Below, one piece after another: positions 16,448 through 25,543 of a DNA stretch of 64,000 bases (within the stretch, counting starts at the first letter, position 1; every line of letters begins with the position of its first letter). The translations under genes were made by a program, and so were the position numbers. Origin of the DNA: Rhizobium sp. (lineage in GTDB: Bacteria; Pseudomonadota; Gammaproteobacteria; Burkholderiales; Thiobacillaceae); contig JAIBEL010000033.1 of assembly GCA_019459285.1 (NCBI GenBank), positions 1 to 64,000 of the forward strand. Direction: 5' to 3'. The notes under the pieces were generated by a model that was not told the origin of the DNA, did no database searches, and saw only the letters and a list, made by a program, of their open reading frames with translations.

Positions 16448-18382
16448 ATGTGCGGCATTACCGGCATTTTCGATACCAGCGGCGTGAACGAGATTTCACG
16501 CGAACTGCTGCATCGCATGAACGAAACCCAGTTCCATCGCGGCCCCGACGAAGGCGGCCTGCACCTGGAGCCCGGCGTGGGGCTGGGGCATCGGCGCCTG
16601 TCCATCATCGACCTGTCCACCGGCCAGCAGCCGCTGTTCAACGAGGACGGCTCGGTCGTCGTCGTGTTCAACGGCGAAATCTACAACTTCCAGGAACTGG
16701 TGCCCGAACTGGAGGCGCTCGGCCACACCTTCCGCACCCATTCCGACACCGAAGTCATCGTCCACGCCTGGGAAGCCTGGGGCGAAGCCTGCGTCGCACG
16801 CTTTCGCGGCATGTTCGCGTTTGCGCTGTGGGACCGCAAGCAGGAAACACTGTTCGTCGTGCGCGACCGCTTCGGCGTCAAGCCGCTGTATTACGCCTTC
16901 CTGGACACCGGCGAATTCATTTTCGGCTCGGAATTGAAGTCGCTGATGGTGCATCCCAGCCTGGCGCGGGACATCGATCCGCTGGCGGTCGAGGAATACT
17001 TCGCCTACGGCTACGTGCCGGAGCCGCGCACCATTTTCAAGCGGGCGTACAAACTACCGCCCGGTTTCACGCTCACGCTCAAACGCGGCCAGTCGCGCGC
17101 GTTGCCGAAGCAGTACTGGGATATGCCCTTCACCCCGGTGGCGGTAAAGGACGAAGCGGACGCGATGGACGAGCTGGTGGCGCGCATGAAGGAATCGATC
17201 CGCCTGCGCATGATTGCCGATGTGCCGTTGGGCGCTTTCCTGTCGGGCGGCGTCGATTCCAGCGCGGTGGTGGCGATGATGGCGACCCAGTCCGCCACGC
17301 CGGTGAACACCTGCTCGATCGGCTTCGACGATCCGGCGTTCAACGAAATCGAATTCGCCCAGCAGGTGGCTGATCGTTACCACACGCACCACCACGTCGA
17401 AACGGTCGCCTCCAACGATTTCAGCCTGGTCGACAAGCTTGCCCAGGTATATGACGAACCGTATGCCGACTCGTCCGCATTGCCGACCTACCGGGTCTGC
17501 GAGCTCGCGCGCAAGCACGTGAAGGTTGCCCTGTCGGGCGACGGCGGCGACGAACACTTCGCGGGCTACCGCCGCTATCGCTGGTTCCGCTACGAGGAAC
17601 GCATGCGCGCGGCGATGCCGCTGATGCTGCGCCGTCCGCTGTTCGGCGCGCTTGGCAAGCTGTATCCGAAGGCCGACTGGGCACCCAAGGTCTTCCGTGC
17701 CAAGACCACCTTCGAGGCGCTGGCGCGCGACACCGTCGAAGGCTATTTCCACGGTGTCTCGCTACTGTCGGATGCGCAACGAAAACAGCTGTTCTCGCCG
17801 TCCTTCAAGCGCGAGCTGCAAGGCTACCAGGCGGTGGACGTGCTGCGCCGCCATGCCGCGGTCGCGCCCACCGACGATCCGCTGTCGCTGGTGCAGTATC
17901 TCGACATGAAGACCTACCTGGTCGGCGACATCCTCACCAAGGTCGATCGCGCCAGCATGGCGCATGCGCTCGAAGTGCGCGAGCCGCTGCTCGACCACGA
18001 ACTGATGGGCTGGGTGTCGGGCCTGCCGGTCGATCTCAAATTGCGCGGTACCGAGGGCAAATACCTGCTGAAGAAATCGATGGAGCCCTATCTGCCGCAC
18101 GACGTGCTGTACCGCAAGAAGATGGGCTTCTCGGTGCCGCTGGCCGCCTGGTTCCGCGGCCCGCTGGCCGCCACCATCCGCAGCGTGGTGCTCGGCGAAC
18201 GGCTGGCGTCCACCGGCCTGTTCAATCAGGACTATCTGCGTGAAGTGGTCGAGGCGCACCAGTCCGGTCGGCGCGACTATTCGGTGATCCTGTGGACGGT
18301 GCTGATGTTCGATGCCTTCCTGGGGCAGGTGCTGGGCATGGACGGCCAGAGCGCATTCGAGGGCGAGCGGCAAGCGGCATGA
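16448..18382 (+). CDS. XrtA/PEP-CTERM system amidotransferase (asparagine synthetase-like)
   Basis: A 644-residue class II glutamine amidotransferase (TIGR03108 type). Mature-terminus Cys2 (MCGITGIFD), the RGPDEGG and VFNGEIYNF motifs define the glutaminase domain. The synthetase domain has the PP-loop LSGGVDSSAV at about 264-273 and SGDGGDEHFAGYRRY. Unlike its homologue at 26999-28825, both active sites look intact. Presumed to amidate a carboxyl group (for example a uronic acid) of the polysaccharide precursor. It follows a 46-base gap with an AGGGA ribosome site, one of the few real gaps in the operon. Confidence 0.92.
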   Translation: MCGITGIFDTSGVNEISRELLHRMNETQFHRGPDEGGLHLEPGVGLGHRRLSIIDLSTGQQPLFNEDGSVVVVFNGEIYNFQELVPELEALGHTFRTHSDTEVIVHAWEAWGEACVARFRGMFAFALWDRKQETLFVVRDRFGVKPLYYAFLDTGEFIFGSELKSLMVHPSLARDIDPLAVEEYFAYGYVPEPRTIFKRAYKLPPGFTLTLKRGQSRALPKQYWDMPFTPVAVKDEADAMDELVARMKESIRLRMIADVPLGAFLSGGVDSSAVVAMMATQSATPVNTCSIGFDDPAFNEIEFAQQVADRYHTHHHVETVASNDFSLVDKLAQVYDEPYADSSALPTYRVCELARKHVKVALSGDGGDEHFAGYRRYRWFRYEERMRAAMPLMLRRPLFGALGKLYPKADWAPKVFRAKTTFEALARDTVEGYFHGVSLLSDAQRKQLFSPSFKRELQGYQAVDVLRRHAAVAPTDDPLSLVQYLDMKTYLVGDILTKVDRASMAHALEVREPLLDHELMGWVSGLPVDLKLRGTEGKYLLKKSMEPYLPHDVLYRKKMGFSVPLAAWFRGPLAATIRSVVLGERLASTGLFNQDYLREVVEAHQSGRRDYSVILWTVLMFDAFLGQVLGMDGQSAFEGERQAA

Positions 18383-19605
18383 AGATCCTCCACGTGTTCG
18401 ACCATACCCTGCCGCTGCATTCCGGCTATACCTTCCGCAGTGCGGCGATTCTGCGCAACCAGCAAAAAATGGGCTGGGAGACCTATCACCTGTCCGGTCC
18501 CAAGCAGATCGATTGCACGGTGAGGGAAGAGGATGCCGACGGCCTGCATTTCTATCGCACGCCGAAGCCGACGGGACTGCTGGCGCACCTGCCGGGGGGC
18601 GACCCGTTCGCCGTGATGGGGGCCATCGAAAAACACCTGCTGGCGCTGGCAAAGGAGTTACAACCCGACGTGATCCACGCGCATTCGCCGGTGCTGGATG
18701 CGGTCCCGGCGATCCGCGTCGGCCGCAAGCTGGGTATTCCGGTGGTCTATGAAATTCGTGCCTTCTGGGAAGATGCCGCGGTCGATCACGGCAGTACGAA
18801 AGAGGGCAGCCTGCGCTACCGGCTCACCCGTGCGCTGGAAACATGGGCCGTCAAACATGCAGACGCGGTGACGGTCATCTGCGAAGGCCTGCGCAGCGAT
18901 CTTGTCGCGCGCGGCATTCCGCCCGGCAAGATCACGGTCATTCCCAATGCGGTCGACATCGACAAGTTCGCCGTCGGCAGCAAGCCGGATGCCGAACTGA
19001 AAATGAAACTGGGGCTCGGTACCAGCCGCGTGCTCGGCTTCATCGGCTCGTTCTACGCTTACGAAGGCCTGGACCTGCTGATCGCCGCCTTGCCGACGAT
19101 CCTCAGGCAGATGCCTGACGTGAAAGTGCTGCTGGTCGGCGGCGGACCGCAGGACGCGGCGCTGAAGCAGCAGGTGATGGCGCTCGACCTGAAAGACCGC
19201 GTGGTCTTCACCGGGCGCGTGCCGCACGCCGAAGTGAACCGCTATTACGACCTGATCGACGTGCTGGTGTATGCGCGCCACCCGATGCGGCTGACCGAAC
19301 TGGTCACGCCGCTGAAGCCGCTGGAGGCGATGGCGCAGGGTCGCCTGATGGTGGCGTCAGACGTCGGCGGCCACAAGGAGCTGATCCGGGACGGCAAGAC
19401 CGGTGTGCTGTTCCGTGCGGGCAATGCCGGGGATCTCGCCAGCAAGGTGGTGGCGTTGCTGAAATACGAACAGGGCTGGGACAGCATGAAGCGCAACGGC
19501 CGCCAGTTCGTGGAAACCGAGCGTAACTGGCCGGCCAGCGTGGCGCGCTATCGCGGCGTATACGGCAGCCTCGTCAAACCGGGGATGGAGGCGGCGCTTG
19601 GCTGA
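18379..19605 (+). CDS. TIGR04063-type glycosyltransferase, exosortase A system
   Basis: A 408-residue GT4 transferase. The N-terminal HVFDHTLPLHSGYTFRS and VVYEIRAFWEDAAV are hallmarks of the exosortase-associated family. The C-terminal half holds GFIGSFYAYEGLDLL and the donor-binding segment RLTELVTPLKPLEAMAQGRL. The start at 18379 overlaps the amidotransferase stop (ATGA). Cytoplasmic assembly of the repeat unit. Confidence 0.9.
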   Translation: MKILHVFDHTLPLHSGYTFRSAAILRNQQKMGWETYHLSGPKQIDCTVREEDADGLHFYRTPKPTGLLAHLPGGDPFAVMGAIEKHLLALAKELQPDVIHAHSPVLDAVPAIRVGRKLGIPVVYEIRAFWEDAAVDHGSTKEGSLRYRLTRALETWAVKHADAVTVICEGLRSDLVARGIPPGKITVIPNAVDIDKFAVGSKPDAELKMKLGLGTSRVLGFIGSFYAYEGLDLLIAALPTILRQMPDVKVLLVGGGPQDAALKQQVMALDLKDRVVFTGRVPHAEVNRYYDLIDVLVYARHPMRLTELVTPLKPLEAMAQGRLMVASDVGGHKELIRDGKTGVLFRAGNAGDLASKVVALLKYEQGWDSMKRNGRQFVETERNWPASVARYRGVYGSLVKPGMEAALG

Positions 19606-20860
19606 CGGGTGGACTGCCGAATCGGGCCGCCTCGATCTGGTCGTGTTCAGTTCGCTGTTCCCCAGCGCGGTACGCCCTGCTGCCGGGCTGTTCATCCGCG
19701 AGCGCATGTTTCGCGTGGCGCAGCAGCGGCCGCTTGCCGTCGTCTCGCCGCAGGCGTGGTTTCCCGGACAATCGCTGATCCGCCGGCTGCGTCCTGGCTA
19801 TCGCCCGCAGGCGCCGGCGCTGGAAATCCAGCAGGGTATCCGTGTCTATCACCCGCGTTTCCTGTCGCTGCCCGGCCTGTTGCGCCGGTTCGATGGCGTG
19901 TCGATGGCGCTGTGCAGCTTTTTCCTGGTGCGGCGTCTGCGGCGTGAAGGCGCGCGCCTCATCGATGCGCATTTCGGCTATCCCGACGGCGATGCCGCGA
20001 CACGTTTGGGGGGCTGGCTCGACTTGCCGGTGACCCTCACCTTGCGTGGCACCGAAGTGCCGCACAGCCGCAACCCGGCCTTGCGCCGCCCGCTGGTGCG
20101 CGCGCTCGGGGCAGCGGCGCGGGTGTTCTCGGTCTCCGATTCCCTGCGCCGGCTGGCACTCGAACTCGGCGTGGCTGCGGAAAAAACTGAAGTTGTCGGC
20201 AACGGCGTAGACACCGGCATTTTCCATCCCGTCGATCGCGCCGCCGCGCGTGCCCGCTACGGGCTGCCGGAACAGGCTCGGGTGCTGATCTCGGTCGGCG
20301 GTCTGGTCGAGCGCAAGGGCATGCATCGCGTCATCGACTGCCTGCCAGCGCTCATGATGCGTCATCCGGATCTGCATTACCTCATCGTCGGCGGCGCCAG
20401 TGGCGAAGGCGACCTGCGTACCGAGCTCGAGGCGCAGGTCGCCCGGCTGGGTCTGGCCGGGCGCGTGCATTTCCTCGGCACGCTGCCGCCCGACGCGCTC
20501 AAATGGCCGCTGTCGGCTGCCGATGTGTTCGTGCTGGCCACCCGCAATGAGGGCTGGGCGAACGTGTTTCTCGAGGCTATGGCCTGTGGCCTGCCCGTCG
20601 TGACTACCGATGTGGGCGGCAATGCAGAAGTGGTCTGTCGCGACGCGCTCGGCAGCATCGTGCCGTTCGGTGACGCCGCGGCGCTGCAGCAGGCATTGGA
20701 CGCCGCGCTCGACAAGAACTGGGATCGTGCCGCGATCATCGACTACGCACAGGCCAACCAGTGGGACAAGCGTGTGGCACAGCTGTTGCGCGCGTTCGAT
20801 GCCCTGCTGGCGGTGCCCTCTTCCTCCGTCCGGTCTGCGTCGGCGGTTGCCGGACAATGA
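19598..20860 (+). CDS. glycosyltransferase family 4
   Basis: A 420-residue GT-B transferase. The N-terminal half has SLFPSAVRPAAGLFIRERM and VTLTLRGTEVPH; the C-terminal half has SVGGLVERKGMHRVI and the EX7E segment ATRNEGWANVFLEAMACGLPVV. The best start is the TTG at 19598 inside the end of the previous gene, because the first beta strand (LDLVVFSSLF) would be lost with any later start. A TTG start implies low translation. Confidence 0.85.
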   Translation: MADGWTAESGRLDLVVFSSLFPSAVRPAAGLFIRERMFRVAQQRPLAVVSPQAWFPGQSLIRRLRPGYRPQAPALEIQQGIRVYHPRFLSLPGLLRRFDGVSMALCSFFLVRRLRREGARLIDAHFGYPDGDAATRLGGWLDLPVTLTLRGTEVPHSRNPALRRPLVRALGAAARVFSVSDSLRRLALELGVAAEKTEVVGNGVDTGIFHPVDRAAARARYGLPEQARVLISVGGLVERKGMHRVIDCLPALMMRHPDLHYLIVGGASGEGDLRTELEAQVARLGLAGRVHFLGTLPPDALKWPLSAADVFVLATRNEGWANVFLEAMACGLPVVTTDVGGNAEVVCRDALGSIVPFGDAAALQQALDAALDKNWDRAAIIDYAQANQWDKRVAQLLRAFDALLAVPSSSVRSASAVAGQ

Positions 20861-21702
20861 GTGCCGCCAAGCCTGCGACCGGCCATGACGCCCGCAGCGT
20901 ATCGATGCGAATTCGGCATGCGCTGTGGCGCCATGCCAAGGCATGGCGCCAGCGTCTGCGTCCGCGCCCGGTGGCCCAGCATGTCTTCGTGGCGGGCATG
21001 CAGCGCTCCGGCACCAATCTCCTGATGGACGTGCTGGATGCCAGCGCGGCCACCCAGGTGTTTCACGAGATCGATCCGCGTGCGTTCGAGCGTTACGAGA
21101 TGCGCGACCCGGCTGTGATCCGACAGCTGGCATTGGCGAGCCCGGCGCCGGTTTTCGTGATCAAGGCGCTGTGCGAACTCGATCAGCTTCCGCATTTGAT
21201 GGCGACGTTCCGTCCCGCCAAGACCCTGTGGGTAGTGCGCGACTGGCGCGACAGCGTCAATTCGGCGATCCGTTCCTTCGGAAACTTCGTGCCGCAGTGG
21301 CAGCGGCTGGCGCACGGCGATGCGAACGACTGGCGCGGACGCGGCATGTCGCCGGCAACCCGTGAGTTGCTGATGGCCTTGTATCACCCCGACGCCAGCG
21401 AGGCGGAAGGCGCCGCGATCATGTGGTTCTATCGCAATGCGCTGTTCTTCGAGCATCAGTTGGCGACGGATCCCCGTGTGCGCGTGGTGTTCTACGAAGC
21501 GCTGGTGCAGAACCCGATGCGCGAGGTCGCGGCGGTCTACGACTTCCTCGAATTGCCCGGGTTCAACGCCGCCATCGCAGGGCGCATCCATGCGCGCTCG
21601 GTCAGGCATCGCAGTCCGTCGGACATTTCGCCGGCCGTCACGGCCTTGTGCGACGAACTGCTGGCACGCTTCAAGGCACTGCCCTTGCGGAGCCGGTCAT
21701 GA
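20857..21702 (+). CDS. PAPS-dependent sulfotransferase (first of three)
   Basis: A 281-residue soluble sulfotransferase. The 5'-phosphosulfate loop is GMQRSGTN at residues 47-54, and the 3'-phosphate segment VVRDWRDSVNSAIRS is near 126-140. No signal peptide or membrane helix is present, so it would act on a cytoplasmic, lipid-linked glycan. The start overlaps the previous stop (ATGA). Its presence inside the XrtA core suggests a sulfated polymer; the acceptor is unknown. Confidence 0.85.
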   Translation: MSAAKPATGHDARSVSMRIRHALWRHAKAWRQRLRPRPVAQHVFVAGMQRSGTNLLMDVLDASAATQVFHEIDPRAFERYEMRDPAVIRQLALASPAPVFVIKALCELDQLPHLMATFRPAKTLWVVRDWRDSVNSAIRSFGNFVPQWQRLAHGDANDWRGRGMSPATRELLMALYHPDASEAEGAAIMWFYRNALFFEHQLATDPRVRVVFYEALVQNPMREVAAVYDFLELPGFNAAIAGRIHARSVRHRSPSDISPAVTALCDELLARFKALPLRSRS

Positions 21703-23075
21703 GCGTCCCGGCCTGGTTCGCCCGTAACGTGTTTCGCCTGCAGGAAGCGGCGATGCATCGGCCCACGTTCCCCATGCTGGAGGAACTCGAGCGTACCCAG
21801 TGGCTGTCGCGCGACGACATGCTGGACTACCAGACCGGGCATCTCAATGTGCTGTTGCAAACCGCGCTGGCACACAGCCCCTGGCATGCCGCCCGACTGC
21901 ATGCCGCCGGGCTGGTCGAGACCGTTCGGGCGGGGGCGGTGTTGCCGAGTGATTTGTCGCGCCTGCCGACGATGGACAAGCGCGATGCGCGCGAGAACGT
22001 CGAACAGCTGGTGTGGCGTGACGTGCCGGGCGGCGTGTTTCCCTATACGACGGGCGGTTCCAGCGGCGAACCGCTGATTTTCCATTTCGGCCGCGCACGC
22101 CAGGCCGCGGATGCGGCCGGACGGTTGCGCGCGCGGCGCTGGTGGGGCGTGCAACCTGGCGAACGCGAGGTCTATCTGTGGGGCGCGCCGGTGGAATTGA
22201 GCAAGACCGATCGCATCAAGACCTTGCGCGACCGGCTGGTGAACCAATTGCTGCTGAATGCGTTCGATATGTCGCCTGCGTGCATGGGCGATTATCTGGA
22301 AGCTATGCAGGCCTGGAACCCGAAAGCGGTCTATGGCTATGCCAGCAGCCTGGCGTTGCTCGCGGCGCATGCGGAGGCGCGCGGCACGCGGCTCCGGTTG
22401 CCCGCACTGCGCGTGGTCAGCACCACGGGCGAGCCCTTGTTTCCGCACCAGCGCGAACTGATCGAACGGGTGTTCGGGGTACCGGTCTCGGTCGAATACG
22501 GTGCGCGCGATGCCGGCCTGATGGCCTTGCAGTCGCCGGATGGGGTGTTGCTGCAGATGAGCGAGACGCATCTGATCGAGGTGCTCGACGCTGCGGGCAA
22601 TCCGGCAGAGGAAGGCGAAGCCGTGATCACCAGCCTGGTATCGGCCGCCCAGCCATTCATCCGCTACCGTACCGGCGACGTGGTGCGCCATTCGGGCCGG
22701 CGCGACCCGGGCGGGCGCGGCCTCACGGTGCTGGATACCGTGGTGGGGCGGCAGACCGATTTCATCGTTGCCGCCGACGGCCGTATCATGCATGCCCTGG
22801 CGGTGATCTATGTGCTGCGCGCGGTGCCGGGCGTGGGACAGTTCAAGCTGATTCAGCATGCGATAGATCGGCTCGAGGTGCAGGTCGTACCGGACACGCG
22901 CTGGGACGACGATGCACGCGCAGCCGTGATCCGGGGGTTGCGGGCGCGTCTGGGGACTGCGCTGGCCGTCGATATCCGCTTGCTGGACGCAATCGCGCCG
23001 GAACCGTCCGGCAAGCACCGCTATGTGGTGAGTCACGTTCCCGTGCATGGCGCGCTGGCGCAGGCTGGCCGATGA
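21699..23075 (+). CDS. AMP-dependent ligase-like protein (phenylacetate-CoA ligase / CapK family)
   Basis: A 458-residue adenylate-forming enzyme homologue. The ATP-binding P-loop is TTGGSSGEP (117-125), and SVEYGARDAGLMA and RYRTGDVV give the A5 and A8 motifs. The family includes CapK-type proteins found in capsule loci. It may activate an acyl or amino-acid group for transfer to the polymer. No acyl carrier or transferase is adjacent, apart from the SGNH/MBOAT pair further downstream. The start overlaps the sulfotransferase stop. Confidence 0.82.
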   Translation: MSVPAWFARNVFRLQEAAMHRPTFPMLEELERTQWLSRDDMLDYQTGHLNVLLQTALAHSPWHAARLHAAGLVETVRAGAVLPSDLSRLPTMDKRDARENVEQLVWRDVPGGVFPYTTGGSSGEPLIFHFGRARQAADAAGRLRARRWWGVQPGEREVYLWGAPVELSKTDRIKTLRDRLVNQLLLNAFDMSPACMGDYLEAMQAWNPKAVYGYASSLALLAAHAEARGTRLRLPALRVVSTTGEPLFPHQRELIERVFGVPVSVEYGARDAGLMALQSPDGVLLQMSETHLIEVLDAAGNPAEEGEAVITSLVSAAQPFIRYRTGDVVRHSGRRDPGGRGLTVLDTVVGRQTDFIVAADGRIMHALAVIYVLRAVPGVGQFKLIQHAIDRLEVQVVPDTRWDDDARAAVIRGLRARLGTALAVDIRLLDAIAPEPSGKHRYVVSHVPVHGALAQAGR

Positions 23076-23224
23076 GTGCCCTGACCATGAAACCGCAAGC
23101 CTGGCCAGGCCCTGCCGCGTTCTGTCGCGACACCTCGAGTACGCAGTATTTTCCAGATGACTTGATGGCGGATCGGTCAGGCGCCATCATTCCGCCCGTC
23201 GCGCAGAAAGCCGAACCCGCATGA
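23072..23224 (+). CDS. 50-residue peptide of unknown function, coupled to both neighbours
   Basis: A frame from ATG 23072 encodes 50 residues beginning MSALTMKPQAW and ending VAQKAEPA. Its start overlaps the upstream ligase stop (ATGA) and its stop overlaps the downstream O-ligase start (ATGA), so ribosomes could pass from gene to gene. It has one Cys, no hydrophobic helix and no motif I recognise. It may be a real small protein, or simply a coupling linker that keeps translation going into the O-ligase. Confidence 0.45.
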   Translation: MSALTMKPQAWPGPAAFCRDTSSTQYFPDDLMADRSGAIIPPVAQKAEPA

Positions 23225-24543
23225 GAGACCTGTTCATCACCGGCCTGATTTTCGGCCTGCTGCCTTTCGTCTTCAAACGTCCCTGGCTGGGCATCCTGCT
23301 GTGGTCGTGGCTCGGCTACATGAACCCGCACCGGCTGGCGTGGGGCTTTGCCTACAACATGCCGTTCTCGATGATCGTCGGCGGGGTCACCATCCTCGCC
23401 TTCATGGCGTCGAAGGAAAAGAAGGAAATGCTGTGGACGCGCGAAGTCATCGTCCTGCTGATCCTTACCGGCTGGATGCTGTTTACCACCTTCTTTGCGT
23501 TCTATCCCGATCTGGCATGGTTCCAGTGGAACAAGGTCTGGAAGATCATGCTGATGGTCCTGCTTACGGTGCTGATCATCAACGAGCGCTACAAACTGCA
23601 CTGGCTGGTCTGGGTGATTGCATTGTCGTTCGGATTCTACGGCGTCAAGGGCGGGATCTTCACCATCATCAACGGCGGGGTATACCGCGTGCAGGGGCCG
23701 ACCGGCACCTTTATCGGCGGCAACAACGAAATGGCACTCGCCCTGGTGATGACGATTCCGCTCATCCGCTACCTTCACCTGCAGGAAACCCGCAAGTGGG
23801 TCAAGATCGGACTGGCCAGCGCCATGGTGCTGACCGGCGTCTCGGCCATCGGCAGCCAGTCGCGCGGCGGCATGCTGGCGATGGTGGCGATGGGGCTGTT
23901 CCTGTGGATGAAAAGCCGCAACAAGATCGTCACCGGCTTTTACATGCTGATCGCCGTGGCCATCATGGCCTCGATCATGCCGCAGGCCTGGTATGACCGC
24001 ATGAACACGATCAAGTCCTATCAGCAGGACCAGTCGGCACAGGGCCGGATCAATGCCTGGCACACTGCGTTCAACGTGGCGAAGGACCGCATCACCGGCG
24101 GCGGGTTCGATATGTTCAGGCCGCCCACATTCCGCCAATATGCCCCGGACCCCTGGAATGTCCACGATGTGCACAGCATCTATTTCGAGATGATGGGGGA
24201 GCAGGGATTCATCGGATTCGCGCTGTTCATGCTGCTGGGGATGCTGGCCTGGATCCGTGCCCGGCAGATCATCAAGCGATGCAAGCATGACCCCGAGCGG
24301 AAATGGGCCGCCGATCTGGCGGCCATGATCCAGGTGAGCCTCATCGGTTATGCGGTGGCCGGCGCATTCCTGGGCATGAGCCATTTCGACCTGCCTTACC
24401 ATTTGATGATCATCCTGGTGCTGGCCGCCAAGTTTTCCGGTGTACTGGCAAAGGTGGCACCTGTCGAGGGCCGCGTCCGGGGCAGTGAGCTGTCCCATCC
24501 GTCGAGCCAGTTCAGCCCGGAAAGTACCGGGCCCAGAGGCTGA
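23221..24543 (+). CDS. putative O-glycosylation ligase / Wzy-type polymerase, exosortase A system
   Basis: A 440-residue polytopic inner-membrane protein with about ten to twelve hydrophobic segments (TIGR03097 type, O-antigen-ligase superfamily). The early WLGYMNPHRLAWGFAYNMPFS motif and the long periplasmic loop with RINAWHTAF and HDVHSIYFEMMGEQG are typical of Wzy/WaaL-like enzymes, where loop His/Arg residues act in catalysis. It should polymerise repeat units or ligate glycan to an acceptor in the periplasm. A weak AGAAAG ribosome site lies 12 bases upstream. Confidence 0.9.
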   Translation: MRDLFITGLIFGLLPFVFKRPWLGILLWSWLGYMNPHRLAWGFAYNMPFSMIVGGVTILAFMASKEKKEMLWTREVIVLLILTGWMLFTTFFAFYPDLAWFQWNKVWKIMLMVLLTVLIINERYKLHWLVWVIALSFGFYGVKGGIFTIINGGVYRVQGPTGTFIGGNNEMALALVMTIPLIRYLHLQETRKWVKIGLASAMVLTGVSAIGSQSRGGMLAMVAMGLFLWMKSRNKIVTGFYMLIAVAIMASIMPQAWYDRMNTIKSYQQDQSAQGRINAWHTAFNVAKDRITGGGFDMFRPPTFRQYAPDPWNVHDVHSIYFEMMGEQGFIGFALFMLLGMLAWIRARQIIKRCKHDPERKWAADLAAMIQVSLIGYAVAGAFLGMSHFDLPYHLMIILVLAAKFSGVLAKVAPVEGRVRGSELSHPSSQFSPESTGPRG

Positions 24544-24545
24544 CC

Positions 24546-25541
24546 GTGCCGGGGATTCGCTTGCGCCTGCCGCCCGGGCTGGGCTGGGCCTTCTGGCTGG
24601 CGTTGCTGCTGACAGGTCTGGTCGAACTGGCCCTGCACAGCGAAGCCGTGATGTTTCGCTACCGCGCAGTGTTTGCCCAGGGGCGGGCATACGACAAGCT
24701 GTTCGAGGTCGAACGCCACCCGCCGCAGATTCTCTTCATCGGCAACAGCCGGACGGACAACGGTATCGATCCGCGTGCAGTGGAGCGGGCCTGGCCGGGC
24801 CATGTCCTGCGCGGCTTCAACCTGGGCTTGCCGGGCGCCAATGCCATCGTCTATCACGGCGAAATCCGGCGCCTGGATGATCGCGGCCTGCTGGGAAAAG
24901 CGGCGATTCATACCGTGGTGCTTGGGCTGGATGAAAGCGCCCTGCAGGAAGACAATTCGCTCGGCTACGTCAGCTTTCTTGCTGACCGGCGCGCCCTGTG
25001 GGATGCGGGCCGCTATCGCGACTGGCTGGGAAGCCATCTGCGGCTGTGGTCGTACAGCGGTAATCTTCGCCAGTTGCGCGAACCGGACAAGGCGCTGCGA
25101 TTCGTCGAGGCCAGTGTGCGCTCGCTCGATCCGGTAGGGGGGGCGGCGGCAGCCTATTCGGGCTATCGGGCGGGTTTCGGCGCGGCCCAGAATGCGGGTC
25201 AGGTGGCACAGCAGGAAGGTGCGGCCTTGCATCCTCCGGCACCGGCCGTCGAACGCTTTCTATGGCAGGCGATCGATCTCCTGCAGTCGCGCGGCGTCCA
25301 GGTGTTCGTCACCCTGCCGCCCTTGCGCGACCGGCCTTCTGCGTTTGTCGATCCTCGCCCCAAGGCCGCTCCCTATCGGACATTATTGATGCGCCTGCAG
25401 CAACGCGGCGTGATCGTGTTGCCCACGCCGACCGGTTTCGGCCCTGACGATTTCGTCAACGCAGGCCATTTGAACGACCGCGGGGCGCAGCGTTACAGCG
25501 CCGAACTGGGGCGCCAACTGGCCGCCTGGAAGGATCGATAG
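24546..25541 (+). CDS. SGNH-like membrane-anchored protein (AlgJ/DltD-type partner of MBOAT)
   Basis: A 331-residue protein with a GTG start two bases after the O-ligase stop. An N-terminal hydrophobic anchor (about 13-30) is followed by an SGNH block I motif FIGNSRTDNG with Ser68. The C-terminal block has NAGH (Asn305 to His308) followed by LNDRGAQRYS, which corresponds to the DxxH region of AlgJ/AlgX-type O-acetyltransferases. The MBOAT gene follows directly. The pair should move acetyl groups across the membrane and place them on the polymer. Overall similarity to named families is modest. Confidence 0.7.
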   Translation: MPGIRLRLPPGLGWAFWLALLLTGLVELALHSEAVMFRYRAVFAQGRAYDKLFEVERHPPQILFIGNSRTDNGIDPRAVERAWPGHVLRGFNLGLPGANAIVYHGEIRRLDDRGLLGKAAIHTVVLGLDESALQEDNSLGYVSFLADRRALWDAGRYRDWLGSHLRLWSYSGNLRQLREPDKALRFVEASVRSLDPVGGAAAAYSGYRAGFGAAQNAGQVAQQEGAALHPPAPAVERFLWQAIDLLQSRGVQVFVTLPPLRDRPSAFVDPRPKAAPYRTLLMRLQQRGVIVLPTPTGFGPDDFVNAGHLNDRGAQRYSAELGRQLAAWKDR

Positions 25542-25543
25542 GC

